A stretch of DNA of 17,136 bases from Candidatus Heimdallarchaeota archaeon (lineage in GTDB: Archaea; Asgardarchaeota; Heimdallarchaeia; Heimdallarchaeales; Kariarchaeaceae), in contig JAAFKL010000222.1 in NCBI GenBank assembly GCA_021399405.1, positions 1 to 17,136 on the forward strand, written 5' to 3'. Below are positions 1 to 6,896 of the stretch, piece after piece. The notes below the pieces were generated by a model. It ran no database searches and was not told the origin of the DNA. It worked only from the letters and a program-made list of their open reading frames with translations. Both the position numbers and the translations under genes were made by a program. Position 1 is the first letter of the stretch, and each line of letters opens with the position of its first letter.

Positions 1-47
1 ATCACTTTTCCTAGGAAAATACACGACACACATGCGGGATACAATTA

Positions 48-54
48 TTTATAA
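48..54 (+). promoter_or_regulatory. TATA box of the DinB-like gene
   Basis: TTTATAA is centred 26 nt before the ATG at 77, the usual archaeal distance from TATA centre to transcription start. This predicts a leaderless mRNA beginning at or near that ATG and argues against the earlier in-frame ATG at 32, which lies upstream of the box. No Shine-Dalgarno motif precedes either ATG. Confidence 0.5.
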
Positions 55-76
55 CAATACTAATTTTGAATTAATT

Positions 77-592
77 ATGAGTTCCACTAAGGAAACTGTA
101 CTTCGCATGTTTCGAACTATCCAAAGAGGTACTGAATTTGTTCTAGATGCTATTCCAGCTGATAAGTTGGATCATAAATTAGATCCCAACGGAGCAAAAC
201 TTAGAGAAATTGCATTTCATATTTCGACCCTACCACTTGGTGCAGCAATTTTCGCCAAAGGAGTATTTGAAAAATTTCCTAGTGTTCCTAAACTGATGGA
301 AGCTCTTGAAGAACATCTAGGAGACTTGATGAAGACACAAGATTACTCTGCAATATTCAGAAAATCCTGTGGTGTGTTTCTCCAGCATTACAATAGTTTC
401 AGTGATAAAGAATTTATAAATTCTACCTATACTAATTTTCTAACAGGAGGTCCAATCACTTATTTAGAAGGTTTTTTGGGAACTCAAAATCATGTATTGC
501 AACACCGAGGTACTTTATTTGGATTTTTACGTTCTCTTGGTATTCCTGTATCAATGCATCAATATTTCGGTATGAGTCCATTAGAGATATAG
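77..592 (+). CDS. DinB-family (DinB/YfiT-like) four-helix protein
   Basis: The 171-aa product (from the ATG at 77) looks like a DinB/YfiT-type four-helix bundle, a fold that usually carries a metal held by three histidines. A first histidine lies in AFHIS (His48) and the C-terminal helix has HVLQHRG (His139 and His143), matching the family pattern of one early His plus a later HxxxH. Its length is typical for the fold. Members include thiol-dependent S-transferases and stress-related proteins, but the reaction cannot be told from sequence alone. An ATG at 32 would add 15 residues; the TATA box at 48-54 favours the shorter form. The gene has its own promoter and ends 5 nt from the convergent membrane-protein gene, so it is probably monocistronic. 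No signal peptide or membrane segment is visible, so it is likely cytosolic. Confidence 0.72.
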   Translation: MSSTKETVLRMFRTIQRGTEFVLDAIPADKLDHKLDPNGAKLREIAFHISTLPLGAAIFAKGVFEKFPSVPKLMEALEEHLGDLMKTQDYSAIFRKSCGVFLQHYNSFSDKEFINSTYTNFLTGGPITYLEGFLGTQNHVLQHRGTLFGFLRSLGIPVSMHQYFGMSPLEI

Positions 593-597
593 CGATA

Positions 598-2715
598 TTA
601 TAAACTAGTTTGAGCACCTTTTAACTTATTTTGATAGTAGAAATAGAGGTATGCAAATGGAGCTTGCAATATTGCAAGATATGGCCCATTTTCTCTTATG
701 AGTTCCCCAATTTCAGGATATTCTGGGAACAATCTATTAATAAAAGTCACAAGCACACCCACAACAGTCCCAACACCTCCAATTTTGAATAATTTACTTT
801 GTTGGCTTTGTGTAATCCCTAATTTTGTTTGTGCCGCAGAGACGAAATTGATATCCTGTCTTGCGATAGGTTCAGATTCATCAAAATTCAATAGTTTCCC
901 TTGATCATCGAAAAATGGATATACCACGGCTAAGATATCAGAAGTATCTTTGTGTAATGGTGTGACTGATATCTTGAAATTGACAACTTCACCTGGAGAA
1001 GCGTGTATTTCCACCATTGGGGGTGATACTGAATCTTGTCCTTGAAATACGATACGCAAGCCTTGCATATCAGTTGGATTTTGTGCAGTAATAATGACAT
1101 CATTTGCAATCCCTACTTGAAATTGTTTCATAGGTTTGAAATCAAGAATTACTTCACCCGGTTTCAGGATCCATGGTGGCAATCTTTTTTTGCTTAAGTT
1201 GCTAAGAATTTCCATTCCTCTCAGGGCAAATACCCAGGTGATTATCACAATAGTTGTCCCGAGTAAGACCCAATCAGGGTTGGATGGCGTATAACTAGAA
1301 TCATCCCATACCTTGAATCCTTCAGATCCCAAATATCCAATAGACATAATTGTGGCTAGACCTATTAATATCTGAAATAATCTAAAAAATACCCGTTGAT
1401 ATGTAAGTAACAATTTCAATCCTCTTTGTTTGGCTTTTTCCTCATAACCATGTGATTCCAAATCTTGCGAAAATGCTAAATTAAATTGATCAATTGTTAC
1501 TTTTGATTTCTGACGACGATATACTAAATACACGATAGGGAGAACTATAATTGTTTCAATTAAAGCAGTAAGCCCAAGTATTTCGGTATTACCTCTAAAA
1601 CCATCTAAAATATCACTTGGATTATTGAATGCATTGATAATATCTTGCCAAATAATGCTTAAACCTAAAACTGAGAAATTAAGACCACTGAATTGTAAAA
1701 TCCCAAATTTGTTTTTGGTGGGATCAAGAATAAGTCCAGATACATTGACAATTGCATCATCTGCGATCGGTGCTTTGAAGACCTTAGCTGTAGTTGGAGT
1801 TATCCTAAAACGCAATTCAAGGGAAGCCCCCTCACTAGGAAGAACATAGAATGATTGAACCCAAGATTCATCGGGTTGTAGTACTTTGGATGAATCTAGA
1901 TGAGGGTACAATTGGGCAGTAGATACTCCTTCAATTGAAAAACTGGTTTCTCTACCAGTTTTATTTTTGAATTTTACTTCTACCTTAGTCCATATGTTTT
2001 TGAAAAATGAGTGCTCTGGAAGTGTAACGCTCTCAATTTCAGCATCACCAGGATCTGCAACTTCCCAATTAACTTTCCGACCTTCTGAATCAAATTTGAG
2101 CCCTCGGTTGAACATTAACCTTTCCATAGTTTCAAACAATAGTAAAAGCACAGGAATTGATATAACTAAAACGATAGCTGATTCAAAAAATTGTGTAAGG
2201 AACATTATTGTCGATTCATCAAATGATTCAGTATTATTTACACGATTGATGTAAATATCAGCGAAATTGGCCGTCATAGACATGCCGATGATTGCTGCGG
2301 CAGTGTTTTGGAGAATTTTTTGCCATAATGCTTTATTCCTCACGAATGCTTTGAGTTGCCTGGGTTCAAGAGTTTGTGATTTTGCCAAATAACCAGTAAT
2401 ATAGGCTCCAAGAAAATTAGCGAGGCTAGTAACGACAACGGTCATATCAAGACCGGCGCTTTGTTCTGTAAATAATGCGTTTTGTATTTCAGTTAGTAAA
2501 CCACCTAATCCTGCAGCAGTACTCCCTACTCCTTTTCCAAAAATAATAGCAGCTGAGGCTGGCACGAAGATACCAAAGTTAATTGTCCCTTCACCAGATG
2601 AAGTTGCAAAAGTAATGTCCTTGGAAATTTCATTTACAACAGCATATAACAAACTAACTACAATTGCGAGAGACATTCCATTGCTCTCTAATTTAGATCT
2701 GTTTACAGTCTCCAT
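598..2715 (-). CDS. Multi-span membrane protein with ECF S-component-like N-terminus and two beta-rich domains
   Basis: I do not recognise a named family for the whole protein (705 aa from the ATG at 2715; a TTG at 2730 would add five residues). In the 710-residue numbering, residues 19-200 contain about six hydrophobic helices, and the stretch FGIFVPASAAIIFGKGVG recalls substrate-binding S components of ECF vitamin transporters, which also have six helices. A soluble beta-rich segment follows (about 215-335), then four hydrophobic segments (about 345-365, 384-404, 446-468, 486-506), a second beta-rich segment (about 522-632) and two C-terminal hydrophobic segments (650-667, 681-699). Both beta segments look Ig/CARDB-like. 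The positive-inside rule (RRQKSK and SKKR next to helices) places them in the cytoplasm. No EcfT or EcfA gene is in the window, so transport of a vitamin-like substrate is only a guess. Confidence 0.6.
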   Translation of the reverse strand: METVNRSKLESNGMSLAIVVSLLYAVVNEISKDITFATSSGEGTINFGIFVPASAAIIFGKGVGSTAAGLGGLLTEIQNALFTEQSAGLDMTVVVTSLANFLGAYITGYLAKSQTLEPRQLKAFVRNKALWQKILQNTAAAIIGMSMTANFADIYINRVNNTESFDESTIMFLTQFFESAIVLVISIPVLLLLFETMERLMFNRGLKFDSEGRKVNWEVADPGDAEIESVTLPEHSFFKNIWTKVEVKFKNKTGRETSFSIEGVSTAQLYPHLDSSKVLQPDESWVQSFYVLPSEGASLELRFRITPTTAKVFKAPIADDAIVNVSGLILDPTKNKFGILQFSGLNFSVLGLSIIWQDIINAFNNPSDILDGFRGNTEILGLTALIETIIVLPIVYLVYRRQKSKVTIDQFNLAFSQDLESHGYEEKAKQRGLKLLLTYQRVFFRLFQILIGLATIMSIGYLGSEGFKVWDDSSYTPSNPDWVLLGTTIVIITWVFALRGMEILSNLSKKRLPPWILKPGEVILDFKPMKQFQVGIANDVIITAQNPTDMQGLRIVFQGQDSVSPPMVEIHASPGEVVNFKISVTPLHKDTSDILAVVYPFFDDQGKLLNFDESEPIARQDINFVSAAQTKLGITQSQQSKLFKIGGVGTVVGVLVTFINRLFPEYPEIGELIRENGPYLAILQAPFAYLYFYYQNKLKGAQTSL

Positions 2716-2736
2716 AAACTGCGATTTCAAGGAGTA

Positions 2737-2746
2737 GAATTAATAT
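2737..2746 (-). promoter_or_regulatory. Candidate TATA box of the 705-aa membrane protein
   Basis: Read on the minus strand this is ATATTAATTC, centred about 27 nt before the ATG at 2715. The spacing suits a leaderless transcript and favours 2715 over the TTG at 2730, which would lie only about 12 nt from the box. The region is AT-rich, so the match is suggestive rather than decisive. Confidence 0.35.
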
Positions 2747-2897
2747 CTTACTATGATAACTAGTTCAATGATAATTCTTCCTTGAAATTCTCTACAATAA
2801 TAAGATAGTTTTTACGTTACCAAATATGTTGTTTTAACTAATTTAGGTTGTTTGGAACATCAATCTGAAAGGTTACAGCTTTCGATAAATTAATTTC

Positions 2898-2913
2898 TCA
2901 AGTGTACACTTGA
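2898..2913. promoter_or_regulatory. Perfect 16-bp palindrome, candidate operator
   Basis: TCAAGTGTACACTTGA is a perfect dyad with no spacer. It ends 3 nt before a good TATA box (2917-2924), where a dimeric regulator could block or assist TBP/TFB binding. Downstream is a 38-aa membrane microprotein. I saw no second copy in the window. The regulator is unknown. Confidence 0.45.
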
Positions 2914-2916
2914 CAA

Positions 2917-2924
2917 TATTTAAA
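2917..2924 (+). promoter_or_regulatory. TATA box of the small membrane ORF
   Basis: TATTTAAA is a strong archaeal TATA-like element. Its centre lies about 22 nt before the ATG at 2943 and 31 nt before the second in-frame ATG at 2952, so the transcript should start close to or between these two codons. Confidence 0.45.
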
Positions 2925-2942
2925 GAAGGATTATTGATAAGG

Positions 2943-3059
2943 ATGTTAGAGATGTTAGATTTCGAATTAATTAAAATTCTTGTAACTGTTGCAGCTGGAG
3001 CAGCTTTGCTTTTCGCTTTACTATATCATTTTTGGAGTCTGGAAGACGCCGATGAATGA
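2943..3059 (+). CDS. Small single-span membrane protein (38 aa)
   Basis: This short ORF encodes 38 residues. An N-terminal part with two Met (M1, M4) and acidic residues is followed by a hydrophobic helix (about residues 9-30, LIKILVTVAAGAALLFALLY) and an acidic tail ending SLEDADE. The layout is that of a single-pass membrane microprotein. Support for its reality is the strong TATA box at 2917-2924, the palindrome just upstream, and the position alone in a gap between two minus-strand genes, ending 12 nt before the convergent gene. The start could instead be the ATG at 2952 (35 aa). No homology is recognised and no function is proposed; it could regulate or stabilise a larger membrane protein, but nothing here shows which. 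Confidence 0.5.
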   Translation: MLEMLDFELIKILVTVAAGAALLFALLYHFWSLEDADE

Positions 3060-3071
3060 AATATTGTTAAA

Positions 3072-4982
3072 TTAATCTAATTTACGCCTGAGAATAAAAT
3101 ACGCAGTTGCGCTGAATAAATAGATGATAGAAGCAATTATTATCATATTCCTTAAATTAGAGTTTTCATCTGTAACGGCATTTGGATCTTGATCCCAAAC
3201 GAATATTTTTCCATCTTCTGAAGAGCTGAAAACAGAATTTTCATAAACAATCATGTTAGCTATTTGTGAAGCAAAATATTGCGAGTTAATTGCCTTTGCG
3301 GTTTCTACTTTGTTCATCCCATCAATTTGTATATAATCGATCACTGTTTCTGAATTCAAATAAATAACATCATCTGAACTTGTGACACCACGGAGACCGT
3401 GATAACTGAAAATAAACTCATCAGTTTGGAAATCATATTTGAAACCACTATCATATTCATTGGTGATATCGTATAGATTTTCAGTACTCCTGTAAAGGAT
3501 AGCTCCATTTGTAGCAAATAAAGATGCTGAATTTGGAGATCTAACCCCAATCACATTTTCACTGTTTGTGGTTAGTAGAGTAGTTTGAGAACTACCATTT
3601 TCTGAAAAATTAGCACCTATATTGTTGTAAGTAGTTAGGTCAAAATTGTCGAAATTTTGTGAGAAATGTAGAAAATGTGTTTTCTCTTCAAACACCAGTG
3701 CGTCAAGGACGATGAGATCAATAAGAGTATCAGAAACCCCAACATCAGTTATTGTTCTGACTGTGGTACTTGAAGTTAATACGCTTTCCAAAGGATGTGG
3801 AAATTCTGTCTGGATAATATGAACACCACCATTGAATGCGGACAGGATATAAGTGAAGAAAGAATAATTTTCTATAAATTCCTGAGGACCTGTTATTCCT
3901 AAATCCCAGTAATAGTATACTTCGATTACGTCAGTTGTGAGATCGTACTTATACAAGGTATAAGCCCAATCAAGACTATTGAAAGTGAATGCATAAAATT
4001 CATTATCAGTCATGGCCGTATCAATTAACCTTTCCCTACCTCGTACTAAATCAATCAATATTTTACTTTCAATTACTTTCTCGGATTTTGGGTCTATTGT
4101 GAATTTTAACAAATGAGGATAGAGTCGCCCATATTGATTTTGAGTATTACCTTGAGCAATAATTTCAATATTTTGTGAAGATTCCATAAACGCAAAGACA
4201 TCAATTACTGTGAATTCAGTTTCATCGGCTAAGTTAATAATTGAATTTTGATTATCTTCATTTTTATTTGCAAATGCAAGGACTGAGAATGTGAGTAAAA
4301 ATAAAATAATGGAAACCATCATTAAACGCTTTAATTCTTTCGTTGATTTAATTTTACTTCGAAATGATTTCTTGGTAGTTAAAAGATCAGGTTGCCATTT
4401 AGTGAGCTCTTCATCTACATTGGCTTTTCCTTGTAGTTTTATATGAAATAATATCATTATAAACAAAGGAGGGAGGTAGTACGCTTGATCGAGCATGCTA
4501 TAATAAAATATAACTTCCCCTCCGTCTACTCCACGAATACGATCAACCATCACACTGAGAAATAAGAAATTCAAAATAATAATAATATCAATTGCAAGTA
4601 AGAGGAATATTCCCATCCTCAAACCACTCATATATCCTTCATTTGGATTTGTGTAAACGTTTGGATCTTCATCATTTTCCTGAATTGTAAGAGCAAGAGG
4701 CTGTTTAAAACTTGCTTTAGTTGGATTTCCCAGAATTTTAATCGTCTTGGAATACTCCATCTTGTTTTCTACTAATGCCAAGATAATTAACAAAGGTAGA
4801 AAAATCAATTGTATTGCAAAAACAGTCCACAGACCTGTTGTGAGGGTTCTATTAAAATTGAAGAAGAAGAAATAAGAAGATAAAAAGACATCTAATATCA
4901 ATAAAATGTCTACTGAGATTGGAAAAAACTTGTCATTAAAGTTGGATTTGTGAATGGTATTGCTTGCAACATTGGACTGCAT
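3072..4982 (-). CDS. Membrane protein with extracytoplasmic beta-propeller-like domain
   Basis: This 636-aa protein is of unknown family. Five hydrophobic segments occupy the N-terminal third (about 21-41, 49-71, 120-145, 158-182, 220-238). A long beta-rich region (about 250-605) is followed by one C-terminal helix (about 611-631) and a basic tail (RRKLD). The region contains repeated short beta-strand/turn units, including SSEDGKIFVWD (588-597), which resembles a WD40/quinoprotein blade, so a propeller fold is likely. The lysine-rich loops at 72-95 and 201-219 and the basic C-terminus put those parts inside and the propeller outside the cell. It could serve as a sensor, ligand-binding or adhesion domain; no catalytic motif is visible. 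The gene is divergent from the Arf-like GTPase across a 241-nt gap. Confidence 0.62.
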   Translation of the reverse strand: MQSNVASNTIHKSNFNDKFFPISVDILLILDVFLSSYFFFFNFNRTLTTGLWTVFAIQLIFLPLLIILALVENKMEYSKTIKILGNPTKASFKQPLALTIQENDEDPNVYTNPNEGYMSGLRMGIFLLLAIDIIIILNFLFLSVMVDRIRGVDGGEVIFYYSMLDQAYYLPPLFIMILFHIKLQGKANVDEELTKWQPDLLTTKKSFRSKIKSTKELKRLMMVSIILFLLTFSVLAFANKNEDNQNSIINLADETEFTVIDVFAFMESSQNIEIIAQGNTQNQYGRLYPHLLKFTIDPKSEKVIESKILIDLVRGRERLIDTAMTDNEFYAFTFNSLDWAYTLYKYDLTTDVIEVYYYWDLGITGPQEFIENYSFFTYILSAFNGGVHIIQTEFPHPLESVLTSSTTVRTITDVGVSDTLIDLIVLDALVFEEKTHFLHFSQNFDNFDLTTYNNIGANFSENGSSQTTLLTTNSENVIGVRSPNSASLFATNGAILYRSTENLYDITNEYDSGFKYDFQTDEFIFSYHGLRGVTSSDDVIYLNSETVIDYIQIDGMNKVETAKAINSQYFASQIANMIVYENSVFSSSEDGKIFVWDQDPNAVTDENSNLRNMIIIASIIYLFSATAYFILRRKLD

Positions 4983-5011
4983 AAGTATCTCTTGATTAAC
5001 ATCCTGTTTGG

Positions 5012-5026
5012 GAAAATATTAATATT
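5012..5026 (-). promoter_or_regulatory. Candidate TATA region of the propeller membrane protein
   Basis: On the minus strand this reads AATATTAATATTTTC, an AT-only stretch centred about 37 nt before the ATG at 4982. It would give a short 5' leader of around 10 nt. No Shine-Dalgarno motif is present. Confidence 0.3.
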
Positions 5027-5075
5027 GTGTAACCGACTATATTCATGTTGCTACCATTTGTATATTATCAACCTT

Positions 5076-5091
5076 GTGTCACGAGTGATAC
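5076..5091. promoter_or_regulatory. Imperfect 16-bp inverted repeat in the divergent promoter region
   Basis: GTGTCAC-GA-GTGATAC has 7-nt arms that pair at six of seven positions. It lies in the 241-nt gap between the propeller protein and the GTPase and is followed at once by TTAAATAT. It could be an operator for either gene, but it is short and imperfect. Confidence 0.25.
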
Positions 5092-5174
5092 TTAAATATG
5101 TTTGAACAGTCAGAACCTCAATTACATCAATAATGGTATATTATACTTCGATAAAACACATTGATATAAGCAAA

Positions 5175-5185
5175 TTTATTATAAA
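5175..5185 (+). promoter_or_regulatory. Candidate TATA box of the Arf-like GTPase gene
   Basis: TTTATTATAAA is the best TATA-like element before the GTPase, with its TTATAAA part centred 42 nt before the ATG at 5224. It predicts a short leader of about 15 nt without a Shine-Dalgarno motif. A second AT stretch at 5201-5207 is too close to the start to be the main box. Confidence 0.4.
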
Positions 5186-5223
5186 CACTCGACCAAAAAA
5201 TAAATATCTAGATAGCGATATCC

Positions 5224-5784
5224 ATGACTTTTCTTGATTCAATTATAGATAGAAGTTCGAAACGTGCAATCATAAGTATTATAGGTCCATCCAAGGCGGG
5301 TAAAACAACTTTAATTAGGTTTCTAGAAACAGGTCAAATTCAAGAAAAATCACCTGGGACCACTCTTGGTGTTGATTATAGAACAAACAATGTCAAAATC
5401 AATAATTGGGAATTTAGTCTTATCGATGTAGGTGGCCAAAAAATCTTTCAGGATTTGTTTTGGGATCTATCTGTACAAAAATCCGATGGTATTATCTTTA
5501 TTTTCGATGCCACAATAACACCGAAAACAGATAAAGAAGCTTTTGAAAATCAAATTGAGCAATTTAATTATGCTCTTGATATTATCAATGAAGATACACT
5601 GCTATTAGTTTTATTAAATAAACAAGACCTAACTGAATTGAGTCCAATCCGACCGGATGATTTTGTCAAAATAGTGGAAAATGAGAGATTTGAATCTACT
5701 ACGACGGGTCTATTACCATCCTCAGCAAAATATGGAAATGGAGTTAAAGAAGCTTTTATTTGGCTTGCGGATAATTTAATTTGA
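5224..5784 (+). CDS. Arf/Sar-family small GTPase
   Basis: The 186-aa protein is a complete small GTPase. G1 is GPSKAGKT (21-28), the switch I threonine lies in TTLGVDY (46-52), G3 is DVGGQ (68-72), G4 is NKQD (132-135) and G5 is SSAK (166-169). The double glycine in DVGGQ and the NKQD form are typical of Arf/Arl/Sar proteins rather than Ras/Rab. The catalytic glutamine is present (Q72, equivalent to Arf1 Q71), so hydrolysis should be possible. Unlike eukaryotic Arf there is no N-terminal glycine for myristoylation, and the C-terminus ends ADNLI without a prenylation cysteine. Membrane recruitment would therefore need a partner. Such GTPases are expanded in Asgard archaea. Cellular role, GAP and GEF are unknown. 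The gene is divergent from the propeller membrane protein and upstream of a 7-TM protein gene. Confidence 0.9.
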   Translation: MTFLDSIIDRSSKRAIISIIGPSKAGKTTLIRFLETGQIQEKSPGTTLGVDYRTNNVKINNWEFSLIDVGGQKIFQDLFWDLSVQKSDGIIFIFDATITPKTDKEAFENQIEQFNYALDIINEDTLLLVLLNKQDLTELSPIRPDDFVKIVENERFESTTTGLLPSSAKYGNGVKEAFIWLADNLI

Positions 5785-5829
5785 CAAAATTTTGACTTAA
5801 GGCTTGATTTCAATTTATTGACTCTTGAA

Positions 5830-5988
5830 ATGTCAAAATATGATAGAATGGATCATTTTACATTCATCAGTCTGATAATTCCCCCTTTATTTATTATTGC
5901 CAAAATCGATTTGAGAAAGAAATCGTTATGGACGAAGGGATTGCGAATCATAAATATTTTAATTGAAGAGGGTCTTATTTGTGGATAA
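5830..5988 (+). CDS. Possible small ORF (52 aa)
   Basis: An ATG-started frame of 52 codons lies between the GTPase and the 7-TM gene. It has a hydrophobic stretch (about residues 10-25, FTFISLIIPPLFIIAK) followed by a basic, amphipathic segment. It shares the frame of the following gene but is separated from it by three stop codons (5986, 5995, 6007), so read-through is unlikely. I see neither a convincing TATA box at the right distance nor a Shine-Dalgarno motif. It may be a membrane peptide gene or chance. Confidence 0.22.
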   Translation: MSKYDRMDHFTFISLIIPPLFIIAKIDLRKKSLWTKGLRIINILIEEGLICG

Positions 5989-6009
5989 ACTTTTTAATCA
6001 ATGAATTAG

Positions 6010-6852
6010 TTGATTATTTGTTACTTGAATGGATTTAAGCTAATTGATTTCATTGTTGAAGAAGAAAATAGTACAGTGAGAACTGGTGATAATTTACTTC
6101 TTCTTTCTTCTCTTTTATTATTATTTGGATTATGTGTGTCATTATCTTTTGTTTTTATTATTCGAAAGAACAAATATGAACTCTTAGATATGGAAGATCT
6201 GATCAATCCAGTATATCGAATTCAAATTCTTCTCATGTTAAGATATTTTATTGCTATGATGGATTACGTTGTTTTATTAATTTCGGATGAGAAATACAGT
6301 TTAAATGATGTCTATGAATACACCATCTGGCCTTTGTTCTTAATACAGTTTTGGAGGTTAATTTCAAATAAAGACCTTATACAAATCTCTAGACAAAGAG
6401 TGTATCGCTTCGATCTTCTCTACCGAATTATGATAATCAGTATCTTGCTCAGTATCCCGTTTATTATACTATCGAATTTTGTTATTTCAAATGTCTTCCT
6501 TGAATTAATTACATTCATACCCTTACTAATTTTCAGTTTTTTTATCTATAGAATGGTCAAAATAGAAAGTGAAGTTGTAATTTCCAAAATTAATAAAATT
6601 CGTCTAGAACATCTGAAAGACACTTGGAAATATATTATCATCCATTTTCTTGCTTGGGCAATTGGAAATCCAATACTCAGTGTATTAAGTGATGAACGAA
6701 CTACTTATTCACTCATTTATATTACTCAAGCCATAATAATGAACTTGTCACCAATATTTGTTGCGTTATCTATCTACTGGGCATTATTCATTCCTAACAG
6801 GAGTCGGGATCGTCATAATATTGCCAGTCCAAAGGATTTCACGACCGACTAA
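6010..6852 (+). CDS. Seven-helix integral membrane protein, unknown function
   Basis: This 280-aa protein has about seven hydrophobic segments (near 28-51, 71-92, 104-119, 138-158, 161-182, 205-225, 236-260) and a short basic tail (PNRSRDRHN). No kinase, transporter or enzyme motif is visible, and the family is unrecognised. A 7-TM sensor or receptor-like role is possible only by analogy. The start is uncertain: no ATG precedes the first helix. TTG at 6010, TTG at 6025 and GTG at 6076 are all open, and a TTTTTAAT stretch at 5991-5998 is centred 30 nt before the TTG at 6025. It lies 225 nt after the GTPase on the same strand and converges with the acyl-CoA synthetase gene 44 nt away. Confidence 0.6.
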   Translation: MIICYLNGFKLIDFIVEEENSTVRTGDNLLLLSSLLLLFGLCVSLSFVFIIRKNKYELLDMEDLINPVYRIQILLMLRYFIAMMDYVVLLISDEKYSLNDVYEYTIWPLFLIQFWRLISNKDLIQISRQRVYRFDLLYRIMIISILLSIPFIILSNFVISNVFLELITFIPLLIFSFFIYRMVKIESEVVISKINKIRLEHLKDTWKYIIIHFLAWAIGNPILSVLSDERTTYSLIYITQAIIMNLSPIFVALSIYWALFIPNRSRDRHNIASPKDFTTD

Positions 6853-6896
6853 TCCAGTTCAGACTTTGTTTTAATAAATTTATAGGGTTTACATAT

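Noticed and set aside
5133..5237. 34-codon ORF running into the GTPase start
   Set aside because: It overlaps the GTPase start in another frame, spans its likely TATA box, and its product is featureless.
3072..5784. Sec12/Sar1-like pair: membrane-anchored propeller next to an Arf/Sar-type GTPase
   Set aside because: Sec12's propeller is cytosolic with a single C-terminal anchor. Here charged loops place the propeller outside the cell, where it could not reach the GTPase.
5782..5800. CAAAATTTTG palindrome after the GTPase stop as a terminator
   Set aside because: The 10-bp palindrome is AT-only in its core and not followed by a clear poly-T tract, so a terminator call is not supported.
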